Assembly: GCA_031963225.1 (NCBI GenBank)
Contig: JASSUD010000002.1
Location: 26,228-90,227, forward strand
DNA: 64,000 nucleotides
Source: JASSUD01 sp031963225
Lineage (GTDB): Bacteria; Pseudomonadota; Gammaproteobacteria; Burkholderiales; Burkholderiaceae
Direction of reading: 5' to 3'
Part shown: positions 42,378 to 50,409 of the stretch, in pieces
How the letters are laid out: each line of letters begins with the position of its first letter
Position numbering within the stretch: position 1 is the first letter of the stretch
The notes under the pieces: model-generated
Database searches by the model: none
Seen by the model: only the letters and a program-made list of their open reading frames with translations
What the model was told of the DNA's origin: nothing
Translations under genes and position numbers: made by a program

Positions 42378-43220
42378 ATGCGCATTATCACTGCCAATCT
42401 CAACGGCATTCGCTCTGCCAGTCAAAAAGGTTTTTTTACGTGGCTGGCCGAGCAACAAGCTGACGTGGTGTGCATTCAAGAGCTCAAAGCTCAGCATGCC
42501 AATATGACTGCTGATTTGCTAAGCCCCATGGGCTACAACGGCTATTTTCAATATGCTGAAAAAAAGGGATATAGCGGCGTAGGCATATATACCAAAACCC
42601 TACCCCATACTGTCCAAATAGGCTTCGCGCACGCTGCATGCAATGATGAATTCAATAAAGAAGGGCGCTACGTCGAAGCTATTTTTGAGTGCAGCGGTAA
42701 TGAGCGCCCACTCTCTATTGTGTCCGTATATGCCCCTTCAGGCTCTAGCTCTGAAGAACGTCAGCTCGCCAAGTTCCGGTTCATGGAGGTATTCATGCCC
42801 CATTTGGCTGCTTTGAGGCAAAAAGGCGAGGTGATTTTATGCGGCGATATCAATATTGCTCACCAAGAAATTGACCTTAAAAATTGGCGGGGCAATCGCC
42901 AGAACTCAGGCTTTCTTCCAGAGGAAAGAGCATGGTTGAGCACTTTATTTGACATGGAACAATATGTAGATGTGTTCCGACAACTCGACCCTCGTCCAGA
43001 GCAATACACATGGTGGAGTCAACGTGGGCAAGCCTATGCTAACAATGTAGGTTGGCGCATCGATTATCAGATTGCCACGCCACACATAGCCGCAAAAGCT
43101 ACCCAAGCAACCATTTTTAAAGATACGAAATTCAGCGACCATGCACCGCTGATTATTGATTATGACGTAGACCTCCTGGCTCAAGCCAAGCAGACTCAGC
43201 TTGAAATGGCCATGCTCTAG
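42378..43220 (+). CDS. xth: Exodeoxyribonuclease III
   Basis: 280 residues. It is an AP endonuclease and 3'-5' exonuclease of base-excision repair. Catalytic motifs: E35 in IQELKAQ, YAPSGSS, the Asp/Asn pair in CGDINIAHQEIDLKN, and the terminal FSDHAPLIIDYD. About 15 extra residues follow the last conserved strand, and the TAG stop is the first codon of the TAGGGCGTGTCCTCAA repeat. The repeat may have set the C-terminus. Confidence 0.95.
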   Translation: MRIITANLNGIRSASQKGFFTWLAEQQADVVCIQELKAQHANMTADLLSPMGYNGYFQYAEKKGYSGVGIYTKTLPHTVQIGFAHAACNDEFNKEGRYVEAIFECSGNERPLSIVSVYAPSGSSSEERQLAKFRFMEVFMPHLAALRQKGEVILCGDINIAHQEIDLKNWRGNRQNSGFLPEERAWLSTLFDMEQYVDVFRQLDPRPEQYTWWSQRGQAYANNVGWRIDYQIATPHIAAKATQATIFKDTKFSDHAPLIIDYDVDLLAQAKQTQLEMAML

Positions 43221-43316
43221 GGCGTGTCCTCAAGCACAAGACAATTTTATTCCGGTTATTTTGAGAGGCTAATTGGCTCTTTGCCGTCTAGGCTCTCTTT
43301 TTATTTCTCACACACT

Positions 43317-44447
43317 ATGACGCCTGCTTCCTGCCCTCCTCATCTTCTGAATGATGTCTTTTTGCGTGCATTGCGCTGCCAACCTACAGAGTACACTCCT
43401 ATTTGGTTCATGCGACAAGCGGGCCGGTACTTACCCGAGTACAAGGCATTGCGTGCAAGTGCAGGCAGTTTTTTAGCGTTGATGAAAAACCCCGATACTG
43501 CAACAGAAGTCACGCTGCAGCCCTTAGCGCGCTTTCCACTAGATGCTGCAATTTTATTTTCAGATATCCTGACCGTACCTGATGCTATGGGCTTAGGGCT
43601 TTCTTTCGCAGCAGGCGAAGGACCTCGTTTTGAAAATGCGGTTCGAGATGAAGCCCAAATCAATGCACTAAAAGTACCGGATATCGAAGCCAGTTTGCCG
43701 TATGTAAGTACTACCATCAAACAAATTCGGCGCGAGCTGACGACGGCAGAAGGCCATCAAAAGCTCCCACTCATCGGTTTTGCAGGTAGTCCCTGGACTT
43801 TGGCTTGTTATATGGTGGAAGGAGGAAAATCTGCGGATTTTCGCACTATCAAATCCATGCTCTATACGCGGCCTGACTTACTGCACCGCATTCTCGACAT
43901 CAACGCACGCGCGCTATCTGCTTACCTAATCGCGCAAATTGAAGCGGGGGTCAATGCCGTGATGATTTTTGATACCTGGGGCGGCGTATTAGCCGACCAA
44001 GCATTTGATACATTTTCGTTGCACTACACCGCGCGCATTGTGGCAGACCTACATAGCCGCTATCCTAACCCAGCCACACGCCCTCCTATCATCGTCTTTA
44101 CCAAAGGTGGCGGCCAATGGCTAGAACGCATTCTCAGCTGCCAAGCCGATGCGGTGGGTCTGGACTGGACCACTTCTTTGAGCAAAGCCAGAGAGCGTGT
44201 AGCAACCTATCATGCGAGTCTGAACACAAGCTCGCATACTGCTTTGCAGGGCAATCTTGACCCCATGATACTGTTGTCTAGTACACAAGCTGTGCGAGCG
44301 GAGGTACGCAACGTGCTACAAGCCTACGGCCCCAACCCAGGCCATATTTTTAATCTTGGTCACGGCATACTTCCAATAACCCCTATCGAGCACGTAGAAG
44401 CCATGGTCGATGAAGTACATAGTGCCAGCCGTGCAGCACAACGGTGA
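43317..44447 (+). CDS. hemE: Uroporphyrinogen decarboxylase
   Basis: 376 residues from the ATG at 43317 (MTPASCPPHLLNDVFLRALR). It decarboxylates uroporphyrinogen III to coproporphyrinogen in haem synthesis. The substrate-binding block IWFMRQAGRYLPEYK and FSDILTVPDAMGLGL are exact, with GFAGSPWTLACYMVEG and HIFNLGHGILPITP downstream. The longer frame begins in a repeat and is rejected. priA follows, as in Burkholderia. Confidence 0.97.
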   Translation: MTPASCPPHLLNDVFLRALRCQPTEYTPIWFMRQAGRYLPEYKALRASAGSFLALMKNPDTATEVTLQPLARFPLDAAILFSDILTVPDAMGLGLSFAAGEGPRFENAVRDEAQINALKVPDIEASLPYVSTTIKQIRRELTTAEGHQKLPLIGFAGSPWTLACYMVEGGKSADFRTIKSMLYTRPDLLHRILDINARALSAYLIAQIEAGVNAVMIFDTWGGVLADQAFDTFSLHYTARIVADLHSRYPNPATRPPIIVFTKGGGQWLERILSCQADAVGLDWTTSLSKARERVATYHASLNTSSHTALQGNLDPMILLSSTQAVRAEVRNVLQAYGPNPGHIFNLGHGILPITPIEHVEAMVDEVHSASRAAQR

Positions 44448-44479
44448 GTTGTTGATAAGCAGAGCAAAGATTAAAAGTC

Positions 44480-44716
44480 GGTGGCGCGCATGTTGGGGTT
44501 CGCGCCTCACCACCAACCTACCGTCCTTTGCTTCTCTTATGGTCAGTAGAGTTTAATAGAACCCTTTTATATAGCCATCTTGGTAGGTTGGTGGTGACGA
44601 AGGAACCCCAACATGCGCACCACTGGCTTCTGATCTTTGCTTTTGAGATTTTGTAAGCTGGTCATCAAAAACGCAGTGGCTTGCATGTTGGGGTTCGTGC
44701 CTCACCACCAACCTAC
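44480..44716. repeat. REP cluster upstream of priA
   Basis: Three copies: 44480-44522 (reverse), 44583-44624 (forward) and 44677-44716 (reverse). The spacer between the first two matches the spacers at 42220 and 47069. The third copy and its flank ttgtaagctggtcatcaaaa form a second partial unit. Confidence 0.85.
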
Positions 44717-44756
44717 AAAAAAAGCAAGTACCTTACTCCTTTTGAAAGCAAAAAAG

Positions 44757-44779
44757 CTATCCACATATCCTGTGGATAA
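44757..44779. promoter_or_regulatory. Inverted pair of DnaA-box-like sites before priA
   Basis: CTATCCACA (one mismatch) and TGTGGATAA (perfect DnaA box) lie head-to-head with a 5-bp gap, about 115 bases before priA. They also form an 8-bp hairpin. A DnaA regulatory role is plausible but unproven. Confidence 0.45.
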
Positions 44780-44891
44780 CCCTGTTGAAAAGTACCTTGT
44801 ATTCTCCGCAAACACCTGGCACACAAGACGACTCTTAAAATGACTCGATTTTTATCACAAAAACTCCTCCTCAAAAGTACGCCTGCTAGGT

Positions 44892-46997
44892 ATGACTGAT
44901 TTGATCATTGGAGTTGCACTCAATCATCCGCTGCCCACTTTGTTTGACTACCTATGTCCGGCAGCTCTGCAGCCTCAGCTAGGGCAGCTAGTGCAGGTAC
45001 CTTTTGGGAAGCGTCAGCTGATTGGGTTAATTGCTTCCATATCGCAAAAAAGCACCTTACCCCTCGAGCGTTTACGCCCTATTGATGAGTTGTGTTTGGC
45101 ATACAAGTGCCTGGCTCCTTCCTGGCATGCACTCATTGAGTTTGCCTCAAAGTATTACCAACGCCCTTTTGGGGCGGTTGCATTACCTGCATTGCCTAAG
45201 AATATCCGTCTCGTAGCACAGTGGAAAAAACGCCCTCCTCTAGATATTTCTGAAATACGCGCAAAAGAGTATCCAGCGCTTTCTCAGACACTGGATACTT
45301 CGCATCAGCCAAACGCACTTTCTGCAGAATGCGTAAACGTATCCCCCGCAGACTCCTGCCCGCCGTCCCTCAATGAGGAACAAGCCACAGCACTGCATTG
45401 CATCGAGCAAGCAAAAGGCTTTTTACCTTTCGTGTTGCACGGAATTACAGGCAGCGGTAAAACTGAGGTGTATTTAAGAGCCTTAGCACAACGCCTTGAG
45501 CATGAACCCACAGCCCAGGCGTTAGTACTCGTGCCTGAAATCAACTTGACCCCTCAATTTGAGGCGCTTTTTCGAAAAAGGTTTGCGCACTGGCCTGCCT
45601 CTAGCATTGTTACTTTACACAGCAATTTGACTGAGACGCAGCGCACTCAGCATTGGTTAGCGGCCCATAACGGCAGTGCTCGCATTGTGCTGGGTACCAG
45701 GCTTTCGGTTTTGGCTTCATTTACGCGATTAACGATAATCATCGTCGATGAAGAGCATGATGCGGCCTATAAACAACAAGAAGGAGTGCGGTATTCGGCC
45801 CGAGATCTCGCACTCTGGCGAGCCAAGCAGCTCAATATTCCGATCGTTTTAGGCTCGGCTACGCCTTCTTTAGAGACATGGAGACAACTCCAGCGTCACC
45901 GCTATACCCATCTAACGTTAACAAAACGTGCTGTAACCAATGCCATCCTGCCTACGGTACGGTTAATCGATATGGAGGCAGCACAACGATTGGGGCAAAA
46001 AAGTGCCTTTGAAGGCATCTCTACCCCTTTGCTAAAGGCTTTGCAGGAAAGACTTACCAAGCAAGAACAAAGTTTGCTTTTTTTAAACCGACGGGGTTAC
46101 GCCCCTGTGCTCAGTTGCGAGGCTTGTGGATGGGTTTCTGGTTGCCCACACTGCGCTAGCGCACGAGTACTTCATAGCGCAGAGCACTGTATGCGCTGTC
46201 ACCATTGTGGAGAGAAAACTCGTATTCCTAGAGTGTGCCCTGACTGTGGAAATGTAGATTTAGCCCCTTTAGGCCGCGGCACACAACGACTTGAAGAAAC
46301 GTTGAGTCAAGCCCTACCAGGGGCGCGTATTCTGCGCATCGATGCCGATAGCACCCGTAAAAAAGGGAGCGCCATTGCACTTTTCCAGTCGATTGCAAAT
46401 CAAGAAGTAGATGTTGTAATCGGCACGCAAATGATCGCAAAAGGTCATGATTTCAAGCGCGTTACCTTAGTAGGCATACTCAATGCAGATGCGGCGCTTT
46501 TTTCACATGATTTTCGGGCCAGCGAGCGGCTATTTGCACAGATCATGCAAGCAAGCGGACGCGCAGGACGCACTGGACAAGGCGAAGTACTTATTCAAAC
46601 GCGCTATCCCAATCACCCATTGTATGATGCCCTCATGCGCCATGATTACACGAGTTTTGCAAATAGCCTTCTCGCAGAACGCTCTGCCGCACAGCTGCCG
46701 CCCTTTACCTATCAGGCCATGTTGCGCGCGCAAGCACGTACACTGGAAGGCGCGTTGAATTTCTTATCGCAGGCCGCAGAACGACTTGCAACGCTCCCAG
46801 GCGCTGAGCGGGTCACCCGCTACGATCCTATCGCCCTTAGCATGAGCAAAGTAATGAATCAGCACCGCGCGCAACTGCTATTAGAGAGCGCTTCACGCAC
46901 TGCCCTACAAACTTTATTATCTTTATGGCAACCTTTATTACACTCTTTAAAAGGGGTGTTACATTGGTCGATTGAAGTGGATCCTATCGAATTTTGA
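44892..46997 (+). CDS. priA: Primosomal replication-restart helicase PriA
   Basis: 701 residues. PriA reloads the replisome at stalled forks. The 3'-DNA-binding domain is N-terminal (ALNHPLPTLFDYLCP). Helicase motifs: Walker A GITGSGKTE (187-191 GSGKT), DEEH (286-289), and motif VI QASGRAGRTGQGE. The zinc-binding module has paired Cys motifs (SCEACGW, CPHC, CMRCHHCG, CPDCG). A REP unit follows the stop closely. Confidence 0.97.
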   Translation: MTDLIIGVALNHPLPTLFDYLCPAALQPQLGQLVQVPFGKRQLIGLIASISQKSTLPLERLRPIDELCLAYKCLAPSWHALIEFASKYYQRPFGAVALPALPKNIRLVAQWKKRPPLDISEIRAKEYPALSQTLDTSHQPNALSAECVNVSPADSCPPSLNEEQATALHCIEQAKGFLPFVLHGITGSGKTEVYLRALAQRLEHEPTAQALVLVPEINLTPQFEALFRKRFAHWPASSIVTLHSNLTETQRTQHWLAAHNGSARIVLGTRLSVLASFTRLTIIIVDEEHDAAYKQQEGVRYSARDLALWRAKQLNIPIVLGSATPSLETWRQLQRHRYTHLTLTKRAVTNAILPTVRLIDMEAAQRLGQKSAFEGISTPLLKALQERLTKQEQSLLFLNRRGYAPVLSCEACGWVSGCPHCASARVLHSAEHCMRCHHCGEKTRIPRVCPDCGNVDLAPLGRGTQRLEETLSQALPGARILRIDADSTRKKGSAIALFQSIANQEVDVVIGTQMIAKGHDFKRVTLVGILNADAALFSHDFRASERLFAQIMQASGRAGRTGQGEVLIQTRYPNHPLYDALMRHDYTSFANSLLAERSAAQLPPFTYQAMLRAQARTLEGALNFLSQAAERLATLPGAERVTRYDPIALSMSKVMNQHRAQLLLESASRTALQTLLSLWQPLLHSLKGVLHWSIEVDPIEF

Positions 46998-47027
46998 TAA
47001 TTTGTAAGCCGGTTATCAACGGCGCAG

Positions 47028-47170
47028 TGGTATGCATGTTGGGGTTCGTGCCTCACCACCAACCTACCGTTCTTTGTTTTTTTTGTGGTTGATGGAGTTT
47101 AGTGAATCCTTTTTACCTATGCATCTCGGTAGGTTGGTGGTGACGAAGGAACCCCAACATGATGACCACA
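47028..47170. repeat. Inverted REP pair downstream of priA
   Basis: REPs at 47028-47068 (reverse) and 47129-47170 (forward) with the conserved spacer (ttctttg...gtggttgatggagttt). The remaining 300 bases to the LivK-type gene hold no frame that I can support. Confidence 0.85.
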
Positions 47171-47465
47171 GCCCTTTTAAAACCTGCATATGCAGGTTTA
47201 TATTTTTGAAGTTTTGATTTGTCTCAAAGACGATTTTCTAAAAAGGCACTTTTGCACCTTGCAAATGCGCAAAATAGGCACAGATCGTTCTTGGGCTGAC
47301 TTCATAGGTAGGCATCAACGCTTTATTCCATCAGGCTTTTGCCGTTTTAACAGATAACATAACGGGTCTTTAAAGGCTTTTTTAACGATTTACCCTCTGG
47401 CGAACTGCCGCTAGTATCCTGGCCATCAGGAAATTTGAGAGGGTGCCGCACTTAGGAGATTCGCT

Positions 47466-48698
47466 ATGCAGCACGTGTTTACACAGAGCAAAACACAGCG
47501 TAAGACGCATTCAATACGCCATTTAATAACAGCGACAGCTAGCGCTTTCGCACTGTTATCCGGTGCATTCAGTTCGCATGCAGCAGCACTTACCACAGGG
47601 AATGGGGCAACCGTGCCAGCCAATGCCCAGCAGGTAAAAATCGGGGTTGCTGGCCCTTTAACCGGACCAGAAGCACACTATGGACGGGATTTTCAGAACG
47701 GCATTATTTTGGCTGCCAAGCATTTCAATGCTAGCCATCCAATAGTTGCCGGCCACCCCATTCAGATCGATCTCGTTATAGCGGATGACCAAGCCAACCC
47801 GCGTGTAGCGAAGATCGTGGCGCAAAAGCTGATCGATGATGGTATCAAAGGCATGCTTGGGCATTTTAACTCTGGGACTACCCTCCCCGCTTCACGAGAC
47901 TATGCCCAAGCAGGTATTCCTCAGATTTCGATGGCAACTGCAGCGAAATACACGATGCAGGGTTTTAAAACCACTTTCCGCATGATGACCTCCGATGCGC
48001 AGCAAGGTCAGGTAGCGGGGAAGTATGCAGCTAAAACCTTGGGCTTTAAACGCATGGTCGTCATAGATGACCGCACCGCGTACGGGCAAGGCTTAGCAGA
48101 TGAGTTTGCAAAAGCGGCCAAAGCAGCAGGGGCCACCATTATTGCGCATGAATTTACTAGCGACCAGGCAACGGATTTCAAAGCTATTTTGACTAAATTC
48201 AAAACCAGCCAACCGGATGCCATTTTTTATAGTGGAGCAGATAGACAAGCAGCATCCATGGCCATACAAATGCGTGCTTTAGGTTTAAAAGCCCATTTCA
48301 TAGCAGGTGATATGGCAAAAACCCCAGCATTTTTGAAAATTGCAGGGCGTGCTGCAGAAGGAACCATCGTATCGCTAGCAGGGCTACCTCTTGAGAATAT
48401 GCCAGGAGGCAAAGCATTTATCGACCAATACAAGGCCGCATTTCATGAAGATGTTCAAGTGTATGCGCCTTATGCTTACGACGGCGCAATGGCCTTATTT
48501 CATGCAATGCAAAATGCAAATTCCACGGAGCCAGCACGTTATTTGCCCTTCTTAGCAAAAATCGAGCGCCCAGGCGTGACGACAAAGGAATTTGCTTACG
48601 ATCAGCACGGCAATTTAAAAGATGCGCGCATTACCCTATACAAAGTCATAAACGGTCAATGGCAAACACTGTCATCGGCTACAAGCGAAGAACTTTGA
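47466..48698 (+). CDS. Branched-chain amino acid ABC transporter binding protein (LivK type)
   Basis: 410 residues; AGGAG precedes the ATG. The signal peptide ends at about residue 40 (LLSGAFSSHAAA). The periplasmic type I binding fold follows (VKIGVAGPLTGPEAHYGRDF, then KGMLGHFNSGTTLPASRDYA and TPVF-type hinge segments). It would deliver Leu/Ile/Val or a similar amino acid to an ABC importer. No permease or ATPase gene lies nearby, so it depends on a transporter encoded elsewhere. Confidence 0.9.
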   Translation: MQHVFTQSKTQRKTHSIRHLITATASAFALLSGAFSSHAAALTTGNGATVPANAQQVKIGVAGPLTGPEAHYGRDFQNGIILAAKHFNASHPIVAGHPIQIDLVIADDQANPRVAKIVAQKLIDDGIKGMLGHFNSGTTLPASRDYAQAGIPQISMATAAKYTMQGFKTTFRMMTSDAQQGQVAGKYAAKTLGFKRMVVIDDRTAYGQGLADEFAKAAKAAGATIIAHEFTSDQATDFKAILTKFKTSQPDAIFYSGADRQAASMAIQMRALGLKAHFIAGDMAKTPAFLKIAGRAAEGTIVSLAGLPLENMPGGKAFIDQYKAAFHEDVQVYAPYAYDGAMALFHAMQNANSTEPARYLPFLAKIERPGVTTKEFAYDQHGNLKDARITLYKVINGQWQTLSSATSEEL

Positions 48699-48832
48699 AT
48701 AGCTTCTAGGGCGTGCCCTGACCACAAAAAGATCCCAATAATAAGAGGACCCTTACATGGGTCCCAAAAAAGGTTTTAAAACCGCTAAGGCACAGCTGTG
48801 TCCATAACAATAGAAGCCAGGGAGACAGGCTC

Positions 48833-50143
48833 ATGGATATTTTCTTTTCACCGCTTATGGACCGTTTGCAAGATCGGCCCCCTAGCTCGCCACAAACAAC
48901 CTCCCCGATACAGGGGGGCGAGCGCAATGTTGTTGGCCAAAAACGCGGTCATGGTCACGATCATCACCCCAGCCATTTTGCATCGGCTGGGCTCAAAATT
49001 ACGATTTTAGATGACTACCAAGATGCAGCGCGTAAACTCAACTGCTTTAGTTGGCTACAGGGACATGATGTTAAGGTATTTAACAACACCGTCCGAGGTA
49101 TTGGTCAGCTTTCAAGTCGATTAGCGGAAACTGAAATACTGGTTTTAATAGGAAACCGCACCCATATCACTGCGCAATTGCTCGACCGCTTGCCACAACT
49201 GCTAGTAATCAGCCAAATGGGCAAGACGGGAGAACATATTGATATCCCTGCTTGTACTGAGCGCGGCATCATCGTCTTTGAGGGCAGCGATTCGCCGACT
49301 GCCACAGCCGAACTTACGTGGGCACTGATTATGGCAGCCCAACGCCGCATTCCTCACTATGTAGCTAGCTTAAAGCAAGGTGCATGGCAGCAATCTGGCT
49401 TAAAAAGTACCTCTATGCCTGCTAATTTTGGTTTGGGGCAAGTGCTGCAGGGGCAGACCCTGGGTATTTTAGGCTATGAAGATGTTGGCAAATTGGTTGC
49501 AAGCTATGGACGTGTATTCGGCATGAAGGTCATGGTGTATGGCCCAGAGCGTGATATGCAAACCGCGCAAGCAGTAGGCTTGGATATTGCTAAGAATAAA
49601 GCTGAGTTGTTTTCAGAAAGCGATATATTAAGTGTGCATCTTCCGCTAACCGCACACACGCGGGGCATAATAACGCGCAATGATCTGCTATTGATGAAAC
49701 CTACGTCTTTGTTTGTAAATACAAGCCATGCGGAGTTGATCAAAGAAAACGCCCTACTCAGTGCACTAGGACATGGTCGCCCTGGAATGGCAGCCATTGA
49801 TGTTTACGAACATGAACCCATCTTACAAGGCTATAGCTTATTGCGTATGGAGAACGTGATCTGTACACCGCATATTGGGTATGTCGAGCGCGAAAATTAT
49901 GAGCTCTACTTTAGTACTGCCTTTCGGCATATTTTGAATTACATCAAAGGGGAAGTAGATCAGGCGCTCAATACGGATGCGCTTAAAATCTATCGCCGCC
50001 GCCCTCACCATCACAGCGCTGCGCCTTTTTATGCGCCGTCTTTGTCAGCCGCAGCCTCAGCACTGTCGTTACATAGTAATGCCAACGGGTCCTCTAATAC
50101 GCCACCCACCCGATTTGAGCCTTATAGTGAAATGGCAATGTAG
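48833..50143 (+). CDS. D-2-hydroxyacid dehydrogenase family protein with altered motifs
   Basis: 436 residues. A 53-residue His/Pro-rich N-terminal extension precedes the usual start of the fold (LKITILDDYQDAARKL). The Rossmann motif, usually GYGRIG-like in this subfamily, reads GILGYEDVG (211-219), so the middle Gly is Glu216. The catalytic Arg of the NTSRAELI motif is His299 (VNTSHAELI). The Glu in DVYEHEP and His347 in CTPHIGY remain. A His/Ser-rich tail of about 50 residues is unusual. The fold is certain, but activity and cofactor use are doubtful. Confidence 0.85.
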   Translation: MDIFFSPLMDRLQDRPPSSPQTTSPIQGGERNVVGQKRGHGHDHHPSHFASAGLKITILDDYQDAARKLNCFSWLQGHDVKVFNNTVRGIGQLSSRLAETEILVLIGNRTHITAQLLDRLPQLLVISQMGKTGEHIDIPACTERGIIVFEGSDSPTATAELTWALIMAAQRRIPHYVASLKQGAWQQSGLKSTSMPANFGLGQVLQGQTLGILGYEDVGKLVASYGRVFGMKVMVYGPERDMQTAQAVGLDIAKNKAELFSESDILSVHLPLTAHTRGIITRNDLLLMKPTSLFVNTSHAELIKENALLSALGHGRPGMAAIDVYEHEPILQGYSLLRMENVICTPHIGYVERENYELYFSTAFRHILNYIKGEVDQALNTDALKIYRRRPHHHSAAPFYAPSLSAAASALSLHSNANGSSNTPPTRFEPYSEMAM

Positions 50144-50176
50144 GGCGCTCAAAAGACCTCCGTGTACTGGTAATAT

Positions 50177-50213
50177 AAAAAGCGCCTCTAGAATCGACCC
50201 TTGGCGCTTTTTT
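50177..50213 (+). terminator. Terminator after the dehydrogenase-like gene
   Basis: Stem aaaaagcgcc / ggcgctttttt with a 16-nt loop and a T-run. Confidence 0.85.
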
Positions 50214-50409
50214 GGCACTTTTTAAAGTGCTCTAGCGCCAAGAATAGTGTTGATTTTGCGAAAAATAAGGTGAATCTAAGGGAAGTCAGACCAATTTTCA
50301 AAGCCAAACTGCTCGAAATCATTGCGCATTCCCTATATCCTCCGGCTTTTTCATTGATTGTATATTCTGACTTCCTTTTTAATTCTCTTTTTTGTTACCT
50401 CTGCCTGCC

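Noticed and set aside
48745..48775. ggaccc...gggtcc hairpin after the LivK-type gene as its terminator
   Set aside because: On the plus strand it is followed by A-residues, not T-residues, so it does not fit a Rho-independent terminator there.
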